A stretch of 24,730 bases of DNA from Bondarzewia mesenterica. Lineage: Eukaryota > Basidiomycota > Agaricomycetes > Russulales > Bondarzewiaceae. Positions 1-9,777 of this stretch are shown here, one piece after another (position 1 is the stretch's first letter; each line of letters opens with the position of its first letter). The position numbers and the translations under genes are program-made. Under the pieces are notes generated by a model. That model was not told the DNA's origin. It did no database searches and worked only from the letters and a program-made list of their open reading frames with translations. The stretch is from assembly GCA_004802705.1 (NCBI GenBank), contig SGPL01000490.1, positions 1-24,730 on the forward strand, read 5' to 3'.

Positions 1-135
1 GCTCGGCAGTTAAATTACCGCAAGCCCCACCCAGAAGTAGACCGCCGACTGCGACGAACCAGAGAGGTGCTCCGACGACCTCGAAACCCTCTTTGCTATT
101 AAATTCGTAGACGTCGGCATCACCCCAGTGGCACC
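1..135 (-). other. Possible exon running off the left edge
   Basis: The minus strand has a plausible acceptor (pyrimidine-rich, ending TTGTTCAG) just upstream, near 140-157, followed by an open frame to base 1. The frame encodes a charged stretch (DADVYEFNSKEGFEVV) and then a hydrophobic, glycine-rich segment (WFVAVGGLLLGGACG) resembling one membrane helix, ending in a possible N-glycosylation site (NLT). I do not recognise the protein. It lies directly downstream of the decayed ILV6 copy but in a composition unlike any part of ILV6, so it may belong to another gene or be chance. The exon is inferred only from the open frame and the acceptor. Confidence 0.2.
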
Positions 136-184
136 TCCCTGAACAAGAACAGCAGATCTATCTTCGGAAAGTGTTACTTTCTTC

Positions 185-1041
185 AAGAATAACGATGCCT
201 CCTTGTGAACTGGACCAGTCGCGTCTTGCCACTCATCTCAACAATAACGCTGTTGTTTTCACTAACGTCAACGATGCATGCGCCGAACTGCCTCGCGGGC
301 GGGGTGTTGGCTCTCAGGCGAGGAGGAGGGGATTGGGTCACCATGTCCGTTGTACTCGAACTTGAACTTGAGCGCTAACGTCATCTTCGTTGCGCGCGGC
401 TACTGCGCGGCTACAACGCGGCTTGTGCGAAGGTCCGCGAGCACTTGTTCCTCGAGGTATTCAGGATTGATGATAGATACTTTGACGAGCAAAAGCTCGC
501 GCACGATGGTGCGCGCTCCGGTGTGATCCAGCATAGCCCAGACAGGAACCTGAGATACAGGAAAGTTGAAGAGCACGCTAAATATGTGATGTCACTAAGA
601 CGCACCAAGTCCCCAAGCTGTCTCCTCGCCTGCTCGACAACGCCATTCTGTCCGCCGAGGACAATGGACATCCGAATCAGGTCGTGGATCTTGGTGCGGC
701 AAATGACAAGGGAGTCAATGTTGAATCCGCATCTCGCCAGGATTTCCGACACGCGGGACAGGACGGCTGCAGACTGGGAGGAGGGGTGTTATGAAGAAGT
801 TGGTCACCACCTCTTCTGCTGTTCTCGAACGAGGCAGGTCCATCTTTGGAAGTGGCGGGGGCGAAATTCTATGCGACGACTTGTAGTCCAGTGCCGATGT
901 CAAATCATCAATTGGAGGAAGTACTGGGAAGGTGGTTTGGGTGGCTCGTCCGACAACATGAGCGGCCGACGACCGCAGGGCTTTCCATAATGACCTTGGG
1001 GACCTTAAACTTGAAGTGGTGGTGCTATTAGTAAACATCAC
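185..1041 (-). pseudogene. ILV6: Decayed acetolactate synthase small (regulatory) subunit, ILV6-like
   Basis: ILV6 is the mitochondrial regulatory subunit of acetohydroxyacid synthase; it stimulates the catalytic subunit and gives valine feedback in branched-chain amino acid synthesis. Family pieces appear in order on the minus strand. An N-terminal part (ALDYKSSHR, PPPLPKMDLPRSRTAEE) lies near 795-960. The ACT-domain core follows (LSRVSEILARCGFNIDSLV, then GGQNGVVEQARRQLGDL) at about 606-760. A well-formed intron at 550-605 comes next, then an exon reading VPVWAMLDHTGARTIVRELL near 480-549. The second ACT domain appears as QFGACIVDVSENNSVIVEM near 215-295. Lesions: a frameshift after TAEEVVTN, loss of about 14 codons that should precede LSRV, an in-frame TAG at 400-402, and further frame changes to the end. 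The preserved intron argues for a decayed genomic duplicate rather than a retrocopy. Family assignment is strong; non-functionality follows from the several lesions. Confidence 0.82.
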
Positions 1042-1446
1042 TTAGCATCACTTACTGGTCATCACAAATCCCGGTCAACCGGTGAAGAAGTACTACAAAA
1101 CGAATGAAGCTAGTTCAGTTCAAGAACGTAGTGACACGGTCCTTACTATTTGTAGCGACCCCAGTTTGGTTTCGGAGTTATCCCAGTTTGCTTTTTGTAG
1201 TCTCCTCGCGGTCAAAATGGCCCGACGTTCCGACTAAAGAAGGAACAATCGTAATTCAGACAAAAGGCGCCCGACACGGCGATCGTGTATTAATCCCATG
1301 CCGGAAAACGTCTCCACGAATTAACAAATACTGAAAACAATGGTGTAACGACAGACGATGAAAGGCAATGGACTGTGGATAAAATGAACTCTTCCACAAT
1401 CAATTGACAACGCCCTCCATCCTGGCTACGAAAGGAGCGACCTCGA
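1042..1446. other. Gene-free interval
   Basis: Only short open frames without recognisable domains or splice-consistent extensions occur here. The interval lies upstream of the ILV6 remnant and downstream of the first hydrophobin, so it probably holds the hydrophobin 3' end. No clear polyadenylation signal or repeat was seen. Confidence 0.4.
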
Positions 1447-2125
1447 TTAAGCCCTAAGGTTGAGGATGAGGTTGAGGGGAGAGCAGTTGATACCGAATCC
1501 CTGTACAATTTGGCTAGCTGTCAGAAGGGTTCAAAGCGCAACCATTGTTAACGTGCACTTACACTCTCAACATGGTCACAGCAGGCTGGCTGTGCAGCGC
1601 AGTTCGCGCCACTACCGCCGGCCGCTGGAGAGCAGTTGAGGCCCACGGGAACGTTCGCGCCCTGGACGGAGAGGGCGTCACCAAGAAGTCCGGAATACTT
1701 GGATACGTTCTCCGAGCTGGCCTACGAGGGGGGTCAGTATTCCATAGCAGACAGACAGTATTTGAGTAAGTGCTCACGTCCTCGATGGTGTCGCAGCAAT
1801 GAACCGGACCAGTGTTGCACTGGTTCTTGACCTTCTCGTTCTTGTACTCGTCCATGCGGAAGTCCACGCGGTCGGACTTGTACTCGTCCCTCTTGTACTG
1901 CTCCTTCTTGTACTCTTCCTTGCGTTCGGCTTTGTACTCAGGCTTGTAATCGTCGTGCTTGTACTCAGGAGTGTACTCGGAAGGCTTGTACTCGGAAGGC
2001 TTGTAGTCTGCGGTGGGAGCAGGCTTGTAGTCTGCAGGCTTGCCGTATTCCGCAGTCGCGGGACTCGCGGCGGCCATGGTGGCGATGGCGAGGACAGAGA
2101 GGGCGGGGAGGACACGAGTGTACAT
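1447..2125 (-). CDS. Class I hydrophobin with a Tyr/Lys/Glu-rich repeat insert
   Basis: Hydrophobins are small secreted proteins that self-assemble at air-water and wall surfaces. Three exons join in frame: 1778-2125, 1563-1721 and 1447-1500, with introns 1722-1777 (GTGAGC...TAG) and 1501-1562 (GTAAGT...CAG). The product has 186 residues. Residues 1-20 form a signal peptide (LPALSVLAIATMAAA). Residues 26-98 are a degenerate 4-6 residue repeat built on EYK, DYK and YKP, with tyrosines at 27, 33, 41, 46, 51, 55, 60, 64, 72, 77, 82 and 94. The hydrophobin domain follows, with cysteines at 103, 110, 111, 146, 157, 163, 164 and 175. This is C-x6-CC-x34-C-x10-C-x5-CC-x10-C, inside the class I ranges. 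It lacks the LPASQCNTG and PVCCENN blocks of the other hydrophobins here, so it is a distant paralogue. The strongly charged repeat is not a usual hydrophobin feature; wall anchoring or cross-linking is a guess. The start is the ATG directly before the signal peptide; an in-frame ATG at 2161 would bury it. Confidence 0.92.
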
Positions 2126-2269
2126 GGTGATGATCAAAGACGATGAAGATAGAGTGGGCAAAAAGCGCAGAAAATGGGGTGGATAGGAATGTGTGAGAGT
2201 CGCAGAGGAAAGTTGTTCAACAGCGAAGAGAGCTCGAGAACTGGGGAATCTCAGCAGCGTCGCCGCTCT

Positions 2270-2277
2270 CTTTTATC
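2270..2277 (-). promoter_or_regulatory. TATA-like box of the repeat-bearing hydrophobin
   Basis: The minus strand reads GATAAAAG about 145 bases upstream of the ATG at 2125. That distance is comparable to the TATA boxes of the other hydrophobins in this window. The assignment rests on position and sequence only. Confidence 0.45.
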
Positions 2278-2685
2278 CTCCAGGCGAGCTCCCTCGTCGT
2301 CCGCTTTCGCTCGAGACGGCGAGCTCGGGCGTGCGCGTGAAGCTTTGAACGAGTCTGGGAGGGATCGGTGAGTGGTTTCTCGTTTGGGGTCGACGCTCGC
2401 CATTTGCGTCGTGCATCGGGTTGTGTGGGAAGTGACGGTGGGGGGGATGTGACATGGACGCAAGGGTTGGACGCGATGGGGTGCGCGACGCGACCGAACG
2501 CGTCGGGACCTCACGTGCCCGCGTCCAGGACATGGCACTTGAATAAAAGGAGAACGCTGCACGTCCATCTATATATCTGTGGATTGTAAGAGTGCACCGG
2601 CCTGTCGTCATAGATAAGGAGAGCACGCAATGGTTTCAGGAGGAAGGCCCAAAACAGTGGAAGAGAAGGAATATCTCCGCGATCC

Positions 2686-2890
2686 ATGTCTGAAGATCTG
2701 AATCTGGTGGAGGATGCTAATTCGAAGTCTAAATATGAGCGAAAATCCGGGACAGGAGATTCTGAAAAGGACGGCCGCGCTGCGGCTCCCTACGAGCCGA
2801 AGGACATCGTAGCTATTGAGACTGTCTCCACACGCTTTGGCCCACTGGATGCAACTTGTTTATGTTGTAGCGCTGATCTACAATTCCAAG
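2686..2890 (+). CDS. Unrecognised partial open frame with a splice donor
   Basis: An ATG-led frame of 68 codons runs to a good donor (GTAAGC at 2891). A possible intron 2891-2947 contains CTACTAC-like branch sequence and ends TTCGTAG. The next stretch would read QLGAQLAVCGVILTTFDN and then hit a stop after a poly-T run. The encoded peptide is hydrophilic at its start (many Lys, Asp and Ser), with PYEPKDIVAIE in the middle and a small Cys cluster (CLCC). I do not recognise it. The acidic, serine-rich start followed by a hydrophobic segment recalls the N-terminus of a fungal membrane transporter, but the match is too weak to name. It could be a truncated gene start or chance. Confidence 0.22.
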
Positions 2891-2948
2891 TAAGCTCGTA
2901 AGGCAAAAGTACCTGTTATCACCTACTACTGTATCAAAACCTTCGTAG

Positions 2949-3323
2949 CAGCTTGGCGCCCAATTGGCGGTTTGCGGTGTTATCCTGACGACGTTCGATA
3001 ATTTTTTTTTTTGGAAATAAATCAGCGCGAAACATTCGATTCATGTACAACACATGCTCAAGTTCAAACATTTTCTCGCGCTGAAGCCAATTGATGGACG
3101 GATAGACTGCCAGCAGGCGTTCAAAGTCAAAGAATTAGAAAGTCGTATCATTGATCATTCGAAGGACAATTCATAGTATCGCCAGAGATCAAGAGCAGTT
3201 CGAAGTGAAGGCATCATCTCGACTATTCCAACCCGACAAGGCATGCAAGCCCCAACCCGAATACCAGCAGAGGCGGATTGATCCCTTCCCATCGGATTGT
3301 AGTCAATTCCTCAGCTGAGATGC
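2949..3323. other. Gene-free interval downstream of the second hydrophobin
   Basis: The interval contains an 11-base T run (near 3002-3012) and short frames only. The part from about 3235 to 3300 (for example GCAAGCCCCAACCCGAATAC) resembles the region downstream of the third hydrophobin (about 5710-5745, GCTAGCCCCAATCCGAACAC). The duplicated unit therefore extended past the stop codon. Confidence 0.45.
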
Positions 3324-3795
3324 TCAAGCATTGTTAATGAGAACACATCCAATGCTGACACGGCCACCCTGCAAGTGACAAGATTTGAGTGACATTCTTT
3401 GTTCGCCAGGAAAAAGTGAGAAACTGACATCGTGATATTCGTCGCAGCAAACGGGCGGATCTTGACAGCCATCAGCGAGGCTCAAGATGGGACAGTACCG
3501 GACTCTGATGGGGACATTGGGACCATATTCGAAAATGCCGAGCCCCCTGAGCAGGTCCGAAAGACCGGGGATATCAGCCTGTTGTCGATTGAACAGTCAG
3601 CCATGGTGATCATGAAACAAGAGTGGGGCTTGATGGAGGGCTACATACCCGCAGGATGCTGCAGAATTGGGGTTGACCATTTTTGCACGGGTTGACAGTA
3701 TCAGTCCCCTCGGCAATGGGGGCCAGGGGTAGCAATGGCCGAGAGAACGAGCTCGAGAAGAAGAGACCGGAGAAGCTGTGAAAGCGAGCGGACAT
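3324..3795 (-). CDS. Diverged class I hydrophobin with one missing cysteine, possibly a decaying copy
   Basis: Three exons join in frame: 3649-3795, 3429-3578 and 3324-3368, with introns 3579-3648 (70 bases) and 3369-3428 (60 bases). The product has 113 residues. Exon lengths, phases and intron 1 (same length, same CAATCGACAACAG end) match the hydrophobin at 5797-6291, so the two are duplicates. Cysteines are at 37, 45, 78, 87, 93, 94 and 107; the residue that should be Cys2 is Phe44, leaving an odd number (seven). The signal-peptide region is out of register. A frame shifted by one base would encode LELVLSAIATPGP, close to the sister gene's LGLVLMVAATPAP, so paired frameshifts have replaced it with a serine-rich stretch (FSGLFFSSSFSRPLLPLAP). 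The rest stays open, including the exon 3 motif GGRVSIGC. Either it is a recently relaxed gene or an expressed but altered hydrophobin; secretion and full disulfide pairing are doubtful. Confidence 0.75.
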
Positions 3796-3804
3796 TTCTG
3801 CAAC

Positions 3805-3834
3805 GAGGTAAAAGTTGGAGAGGTAAAAGTTGGA
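3805..3834. repeat. 15-base perfect tandem duplication in a hydrophobin upstream region
   Basis: GAGGTAAAAGTTGGA occurs twice back to back, immediately upstream of the ATG at 3795 on the minus strand. It falls in the probable 5' leader. No matching duplication is seen at the sister hydrophobins. Confidence 0.85.
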
Positions 3835-3875
3835 TTGGTGAAAACGCTGAAAAACAGCGAGCCATAGCGGCTGGA

Positions 3876-3883
3876 TTCATATA
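3876..3883 (-). promoter_or_regulatory. TATA box of the diverged hydrophobin
   Basis: The minus strand reads TATATGAA about 81-88 bases upstream of the ATG. It is the counterpart of TATATAAA at the sister gene and one base away from the consensus. Confidence 0.5.
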
Positions 3884-5796
3884 GTGTCTTCAGGCCTCAA
3901 GCTGGGGCTTTGAGCTGATGGCTGGCATGTTGGGAAATAGGACATCCCGAGCATATTTTCGCTCGTCCAAGCGGGACTAGTCTCCTGGAGGCAACATTCG
4001 CGCCTCAGGATCATCGTGTCTGATAGCGAGGCAAAGTACCGCTCGTCCGTGTCAGCATTAACTCAACCTTCATTTCTCAGGATCTCCTGACTGATGTCTG
4101 CTTTGACGCAAGGGTGACCAGCGATCAAATAAGTACAGTATAACGTGCAGGAGGGGGGATGGTTGAAGGAATTATCTACTTCCAACTTACCTGTGGACGG
4201 ATCCATTATATGTCCACAACATCTTATCCCACTGCTATACCCTGGTTTGAATCCCGATGCGCATAAGAAGGTCCCGATTCTCTGAGGAAAATTGTCACTT
4301 TGGGCCACATTCAGAGCAATTGAAAGAGCGGTCGTGACGAATTGCGGTGTCTGAGCTGCTCTGGAGACGAGGGCGAAGGAAAGAGCGGTGGCCCGGTGGC
4401 AGCCGGTGGCCGAGTTCGGATGGATAGGCTCAGTGGGGTGGCAGCTGGTGGCAGCCGCTGCATCTCCCACGCTAACTTTTGAAACTATCGAAGCTTGAAG
4501 CCCGTACAGGGATATCCGACTCAGATTCGACTCGAATCCTACTTCTCTAGACGAGTGCCTTCACGAAATCCAAGACGACGGAGAATGCGAGTCATTTTGT
4601 AACCAGGCCTACCAGGCTCGACGAGACGGCGACCTAGTCTCCGTAGCGACCTACACAGAAGACAGTCGTTCACGGCGACCACGATGGTTAGGTTGTTCGG
4701 ACTCCGGACCATGCGAATGAACGGTACACGGATATCCTGAGGTACGAAGGTTGAAGGAAGTGTCGAGAGTCTGCCACTGGGAGACCATTCATCGGCCAAA
4801 TACTGTATGTCTCTGATATGAGACACTCAGTAGGTGAGCTAGTGCGACGACCTGGTACCGACATTCTGTGGCTTTGCGGTTATGGCCCGACTTCGACGCA
4901 GCCATTGAAATATCTGCATTGACGACAACAGTGCGACCGGCAGCTTTGATTGATAGATGCAACGGTAAGTTGGATTTCTACGTCAAAGCAATTTTGGACT
5001 TACACTCGCTATGTTTATTTCGGGAAAACTACTGTACCAGGCTTTACAAATAGACATATCTTTAATGCATCTCTTGGCAACCAGAAACAGTGACCGTGCT
5101 TCTCTAGACCAAGGTACTTAGGTATGTAAAGCAAGGCAGATTTCACAACACTAGTTGCACTGATGCGAAAGACATCCTGACAATTGATGCATGCCGAGTT
5201 CATACAACTAAGAAATTACCGATTTCGAAAGGTAAGTGATGCAGGCCTCGACGCTTTTTCCGCACTGGAACAGACCGATGCACCGCCCTTTTCGTCACCA
5301 CTGCTATACTGGACAGTTGGAGTGGACACAGCCTCCTGATGTCGACGAAGTGGTCGTCTATCCGACTCCATCGTCACTGATGCAGCGGGGCGGTCCTCCT
5401 GAACGGCGACTCGGGTATCCGTATGCATTCGTCGACGTACTTAGTCCGTGCAGATTGGCTGTGAAAAAGAAGTACGATGCATAAGTTTACACGACAGGAT
5501 AATTTGAGATCATGATCAAAGTCAGGCTCAGGTTCACCCTCTGCCCTCTGTTAATACTAAGAAGATAAGATATATCTCGAGCAAGCATCAAACTGGAGGG
5601 ACACGAAACGTGTGTCATTCATTCCGATCAAAAAATCAAAGTAAGCATGGTGGATGTCCAAGAGATCTTCAAAGAATAGAACCGACACCAGTATTCGATC
5701 TAACGAAGTGTGCTAGCCCCAATCCGAACACAGCAGAGGCACTCTGCATCCCTTCTCGTCACATGAATACCCTTCCACAGCTAAATGTTCAGACAC
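3884..5796. other. Gene-poor interval of about 1.9 kb
   Basis: Several frames of 60-135 codons are open on both strands, but none has a recognisable domain, a convincing signal peptide or consistent splice extensions. The stretch around 3910-3945 (GATGGCTGGCATGTTGGG) resembles the region upstream of the next hydrophobin near 6510-6530 (GTATGCTGGCATGTTAAG). This supports duplication of the promoter together with the gene. Confidence 0.4.
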
Positions 5797-6291
5797 TTAG
5801 AGACCGAGGTTGACAGGCGTGCAGCCGATGTTGATGAGGCCATTCTGCAATTTAACAAATTTAGTATCATTCACAATAGCAAAGACAATATACTCACGAA
5901 GTTGTTGTTCTCGCAGCAAACGGGCTGCTGGACGCAGTCGGCGCCAGAGCCGAGGCCGATAACCGTGATCGGTGTGCAAGTCAGTCCAACGAGAACGTCG
6001 ACGCCCTGAAGAACAATGCCGAGCAGGCCGAGCAGGGTCGCAGCACTGGGAGCACTAGCCTGTTGTCGATTGATTAGTCAGTCATTACGGTCATAAAACA
6101 AGAAAAGGACGTGACGGAAAGCGACATACCGACTCAACAGTGTTGCAGCATTGGAGGTCGCCAGTGTTGCACTGGCTGGCGGGGAGCTGCCGAGCGAGGA
6201 TAGGCTTCAACGCCGGGGCGGGGGTGGCAGCCACCATGAGGACGAGCCCGAGGAAGAAGAGGGCGAAGAGGCTGTGAACGCGAGCGAACAT
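5797..6291 (-). CDS. Class I hydrophobin, intact
   Basis: Three exons join in frame: 6130-6291, 5898-6059 and 5797-5844, with introns 6060-6129 (GTATGT...CAG, 70 bases) and 5845-5897 (GTGAGT...CAG, 53 bases). The product has 123 residues. A signal peptide (LFALFFLGLVLMVAATPAP) is followed by a short spacer that ends in RQLPASQ. Cysteines at 41, 48, 49, 82, 96, 102, 103 and 116 give C-x6-CC-x32-C-x13-C-x5-CC-x12-C, all within class I limits. The protein would be secreted and assemble into an amphipathic coat on hyphae or fruit bodies. It is about 80% identical over 123 aligned residues to the hydrophobin at 9898-10399, which lies head to head with it across 3.6 kb. The start ATG directly precedes the signal peptide. 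Expression is likely tissue- or stage-dependent as in other hydrophobins; the sequence itself shows only the TATA box. Confidence 0.96.
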
Positions 6292-6410
6292 TTCTGCGAC
6301 GAGGTTGAGATTGGTGGGTTGAAAGGAAGCAAGGGTGAATACGTTGAATAGTTAGGCAACTGGGGAAAATAGCTGTCGAACTGAAGAAACAGTAAGCCAG
6401 TGCGTCTGGG

Positions 6411-6418
6411 TTTATATA
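6411..6418 (-). promoter_or_regulatory. TATA box of the hydrophobin at 5797-6291
   Basis: The minus strand reads TATATAAA, a consensus TATA box, 120 bases upstream of the ATG. The paralogue at 9898 has TATAAAA at 127 bases. Confidence 0.7.
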
Positions 6419-9400
6419 TCCTCAGGAAGGATGATCTCTGTTTCCATTTCAAGTTGTGACTGAGTAAAAATAAAATAAACACACGGATGTGGAGTGGAAT
6501 TGTGGAAGCTGTATGCTGGCATGTTAAGAGGTAAGTATGTTAGCCGTAGCAAATCGAGATTGCCAGTGCCCCGGAGGTGGAATTTTGACGTCGGATGGGT
6601 GCGATGCGGCGCGCGCTGCAGTCAAGGTCCGGTGCACAAAGACGCCGTTAGGGACAAGGAAATAAATGAAGGGTATGTACCTGCAGGCGCACTTAGTGGA
6701 CAGGAGCCTGGATTATCACGTTCCTGAGGTCTCAGGTGGACTGGCCGCCGCGGCGAGAGAATGATCTCGGGCAGCTGGGGCGTCGGACTGTCGTCGACCA
6801 TTCGACCGCGAGTCGTCCTGAACAAGTCAGAACTATAAAAACCAAAAAAGAAAAAAGAAAAAAAAAAGACGAGACGGGCTCGCCTTCGATCGAACGTGCA
6901 GTGGTGAACACAAGGGATGTACAGGCAGTATCACGTGTCAACATTTTCGTGACGGGCAACTTGGAAGCAATCGGAGCCTTCAAGGGATCAAATCAAAAGA
7001 ATTCAATCAAAGTTCCCAACGTTTCAGTTTCTTGACGTACTTACGGAATTGGAAAGAGAAGGGTGGTGCAAGTCATTTCCGCGGATTTACTGTGAAATTC
7101 TCATCCTGCCAGTCAGTACCGCATCATGTCTAGAGGTCCTTCTGATCCATGCCAAGGGTCCACGTCCTTCGCCTGTTTTTTTTTTTTTTTTGACTTTCCT
7201 AGTCCTTCGTGAATATCGTCCAAGACAGGCTTGCTGCGAGGTCGGATACAGATCGCCCCTCTCCACCATTGAGAGGTTTGGGAGGAAGGAGAAGAGGCGT
7301 GAAGTCATCGTAATTCTCTTCCAGCTGATTTTCCGTTAGCTTATGCCTACAGAGCGGACTCGACCCGAGTGCAGATGCGGCTGTCTCGAAGTTCCGAACT
7401 CTGCAAGTCCTTCCTTGCAATCCTACTACTGTCTAAGCAGACGATGCCATAGCTTGGCTCGGTGCTGGTTAGATCATATTTTCCTGACTCACCTACCTAT
7501 TGAAGGGGCAGCAGCCTTAGTGTTATCCCCAACCACGCCCATCTGCATGAACAGAGGAGTGCACGATTATTCTTGACAACTCGCTCCGACGTCACCACCA
7601 GTTCCATCAGATTCGTCCGTTGGTCCGCAGCTTGTCACGCTCCGTGTGACCTAGGCGAGTCAACCTAGTGCACGGACCATTGGACCAAAGTCCGGGACTG
7701 AATATGTATTGCTGGCGCGTGTCAGTCGAAGACGTCTCCTCCTGTCTCCTCTCCATGAAAATCTGTTTACTCAGACAGTGAAAGTAAGTTTCTACTTATG
7801 CAGTCGATATCCTTTCAACGTTGAACGCTTTGAACCTTAGTAGTCCTTGCCACTTTCAGTCTTTTCAGCACATAGTATCCATGTCTGTCTGTCAGAATCA
7901 GACTCTGTCTGTGGCCCAACAGGCCGCATCAGTGAAATCGACGAATAGCTCTATTTCAAAAAGTCTCGGTTCTCGAGATCTTACCTCCACAGCCATCACG
8001 GTATCCTAATGGCCATTCAGTCACATTCATCTTCCTTTCTTGCCAAGGGAATGGGCGACTAGTACATCATCGTCACCCTGATTCTTGCCGCTGCACGGAC
8101 GTAGACGGACCTAGACGGACGTACATCAAAGCTGTGTAGGGTTCCAGAACTCGAAATTCGGAGGGCTTCAGTTGTTGCTTCTACCAGCATTTGTTATAGT
8201 CAAAGATCGCATTTCACTTTAGGTTGGTGGACAGAAGGGCAAAAGACGGTAAGATGATGATTCGACGGGGAAGAGTTGTCGGCCGTCTCCGCGCTTGTGG
8301 GCTCTCGAACTTCACCAACGTGCAGCTACGTCTCGTTTAGCCCTTGACGAGTGCGCGCGCTCCCGTCAAGCTCGAAAATTTCCTTGACCAATACCCCCCT
8401 CGTTCCTGGCACAGAAGCTCATGGTGGTCTACATTCCAAGTCCGATTTCTCGTGACTGGCTCCTGACAATTGACCTAACGCTCCACCGTCTGTTTGCAAA
8501 GCTCAATTGAAATATACCCGTGAGTGCTCCGAGTCGTGGAAACCCAATGGTTTCATTTTTTGCGCCTTGTGGAACACAATTTTCTGCTTCTGGTGGTGAG
8601 TCTGGTGCGGCGGGTCAGGCGTCTGCAGTGTTGCATTGTCGGCAGACTCACGATGGAAGCGGGTGCAGATTTGCACGCGCTCGTGGATCATTGGCTCTCA
8701 TCGACGACACACTTCGAGTTCTACAAATCGAAATCATGCGGACGCTGTCAGCGGGCCCGTTCATGTCATACTCTCCTTGGCCAATGGAATTAAGAGCGCA
8801 ACAAGAATTTCAGGATGCTGTCTACCGTAGAACAGCTTCAGTGACTTTTTTCTCATTAAACCTCTAATGACCTAGCCCCAAAGGTACGTCCATACCAAAT
8901 CTATACAAATGCACATGCTCGGATTCGAGAGCCCCGCACTTGTTTGGCATCCGAATTTGCCGCGCTTGACGTGCGAATATGAACCGGGGCGACCTAAACC
9001 CGCGGTATTAATGTGCATTTTTTCTCTCTAGACAATATTGCGCTGATGATCAGGCGTTTTTTTCCATTCCGATGCCCAGCCTTGTCCAGTTCAGTGCTAT
9101 GTGATGCAGCGGAGTCGAACGGACAAAGTACCATGATCCGCTTTGTCTCCTCGACGCTCCACGAGCTGAGTTACGAGGGCTAAGGTGTGCCCAGTCATTG
9201 TCGAGTTGACGTTTTTTATACTCAAAAAGCGGCTGGTACTTATTTGCCCTGCACGATGCTGTTCTGGACGCCCAGCTGTCAGCATATAGCGGATCTTCCA
9301 TGTCGACCCGCGCACTGTCATGTTGGTGATTGTTGTGGGGTTAGGATCTGTGATACAAAACTGATTTGTCGGTCATTGAACCGAGGTCGGGTGTCCACAA

Positions 9401-9770
9401 ACTTGCAGATGCGGCTCAGCCAATGAAACCGGGACAATGAACGAAATGACAGGGTCGTGTATTTACTCTGGAACACCTCACGAAGGCAAGTGATCCTGAT
9501 GGGGTTTATGTCACGCTCACCTCCCTGTCAACGACGTTTCAAATTCGACGCTGTTCGACCTTCTCATTTTCTTCTTCCGCACCATGAAAGCACCAGAAGT
9601 GGATTCGTCTGCACCCTGTTGGTCTTTCTTCACTTCGATTTTCTGAACACAGTGTAGCCTAGCTAGACTTGCGAGACTTGCGAGACCTCATTGGCCGCCC
9701 ACGCTTGGAATAATACGTGCATCTTCCGGCCGACAGGTCTTCCTCCCGAGGTCTACAAATTGTGCATAGG
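6419..9770. other. Gene-poor interval of about 3.35 kb between divergent hydrophobins
   Basis: No gene could be supported. Visible features are an A-rich tract at about 6838-6868, a run of 16 T at 7176-7191, a short imperfect repeat of ACGGAC(G/C)TAG near 8095-8125, a doubled GACTTGCGA near 9666-9685 and the tRNA-like relic described separately. Open frames of 60-115 codons are present in several phases but carry no family signature. Confidence 0.4.
9105..9180 (-). ncRNA. tRNA-like relic (possible tRNA pseudogene or SINE head)
   Basis: The minus strand starts GCCCTCGTAACTCAGC and continues TCGTGGAGCG, which fits a tRNA acceptor 5' strand, A box and D arm (CTC pairing with GAG). About 45 bases on, CGTTCGACTCC fits the B box/T-loop consensus. 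The T stem does not pair, the anticodon stem is poor, and no complementary acceptor 3' strand (CGAGGGC) is present, so it is not a functional tRNA. A run of seven A follows about 40 bases later on the same strand (9057-9063). That would suit a tRNA-derived short retroelement, but it is short enough to be chance. Confidence 0.3.
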
Positions 9771-9777
9771 TATAAAA
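9771..9777 (+). promoter_or_regulatory. TATA box of the hydrophobin at 9898-10399
   Basis: TATAAAA lies 127 bases upstream of the ATG and is followed by a pyrimidine-rich leader (CTCTCTTTCTCC). The spacing matches the divergent paralogue. Confidence 0.75.

Noticed and set aside
1799..2146. 115-codon plus-strand frame, very rich in Leu and Val, opposite the repeat-bearing hydrophobin
   Set aside because: It is the antisense reading of the Tyr/Lys repeat codons (GTA/CTT-type triplets), so its hydrophobicity is an artefact.
4063..4470. 135-codon minus-strand frame
   Set aside because: No domain, no splice support and no signal peptide; composition looks random and upstream sequence lacks promoter features.
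3235..5750. CRISPR-like or regularly spaced repeat array
   Set aside because: The similar segments are flanks of duplicated hydrophobin genes, only two in number, with no regular spacing; the genome is eukaryotic.
7176..7191. Run of 16 T, and the run of 15 A at 10946-10960, as retrocopy tails
   Set aside because: No intronless gene copy or target duplication lies next to either run; simple homopolymers are sufficient.
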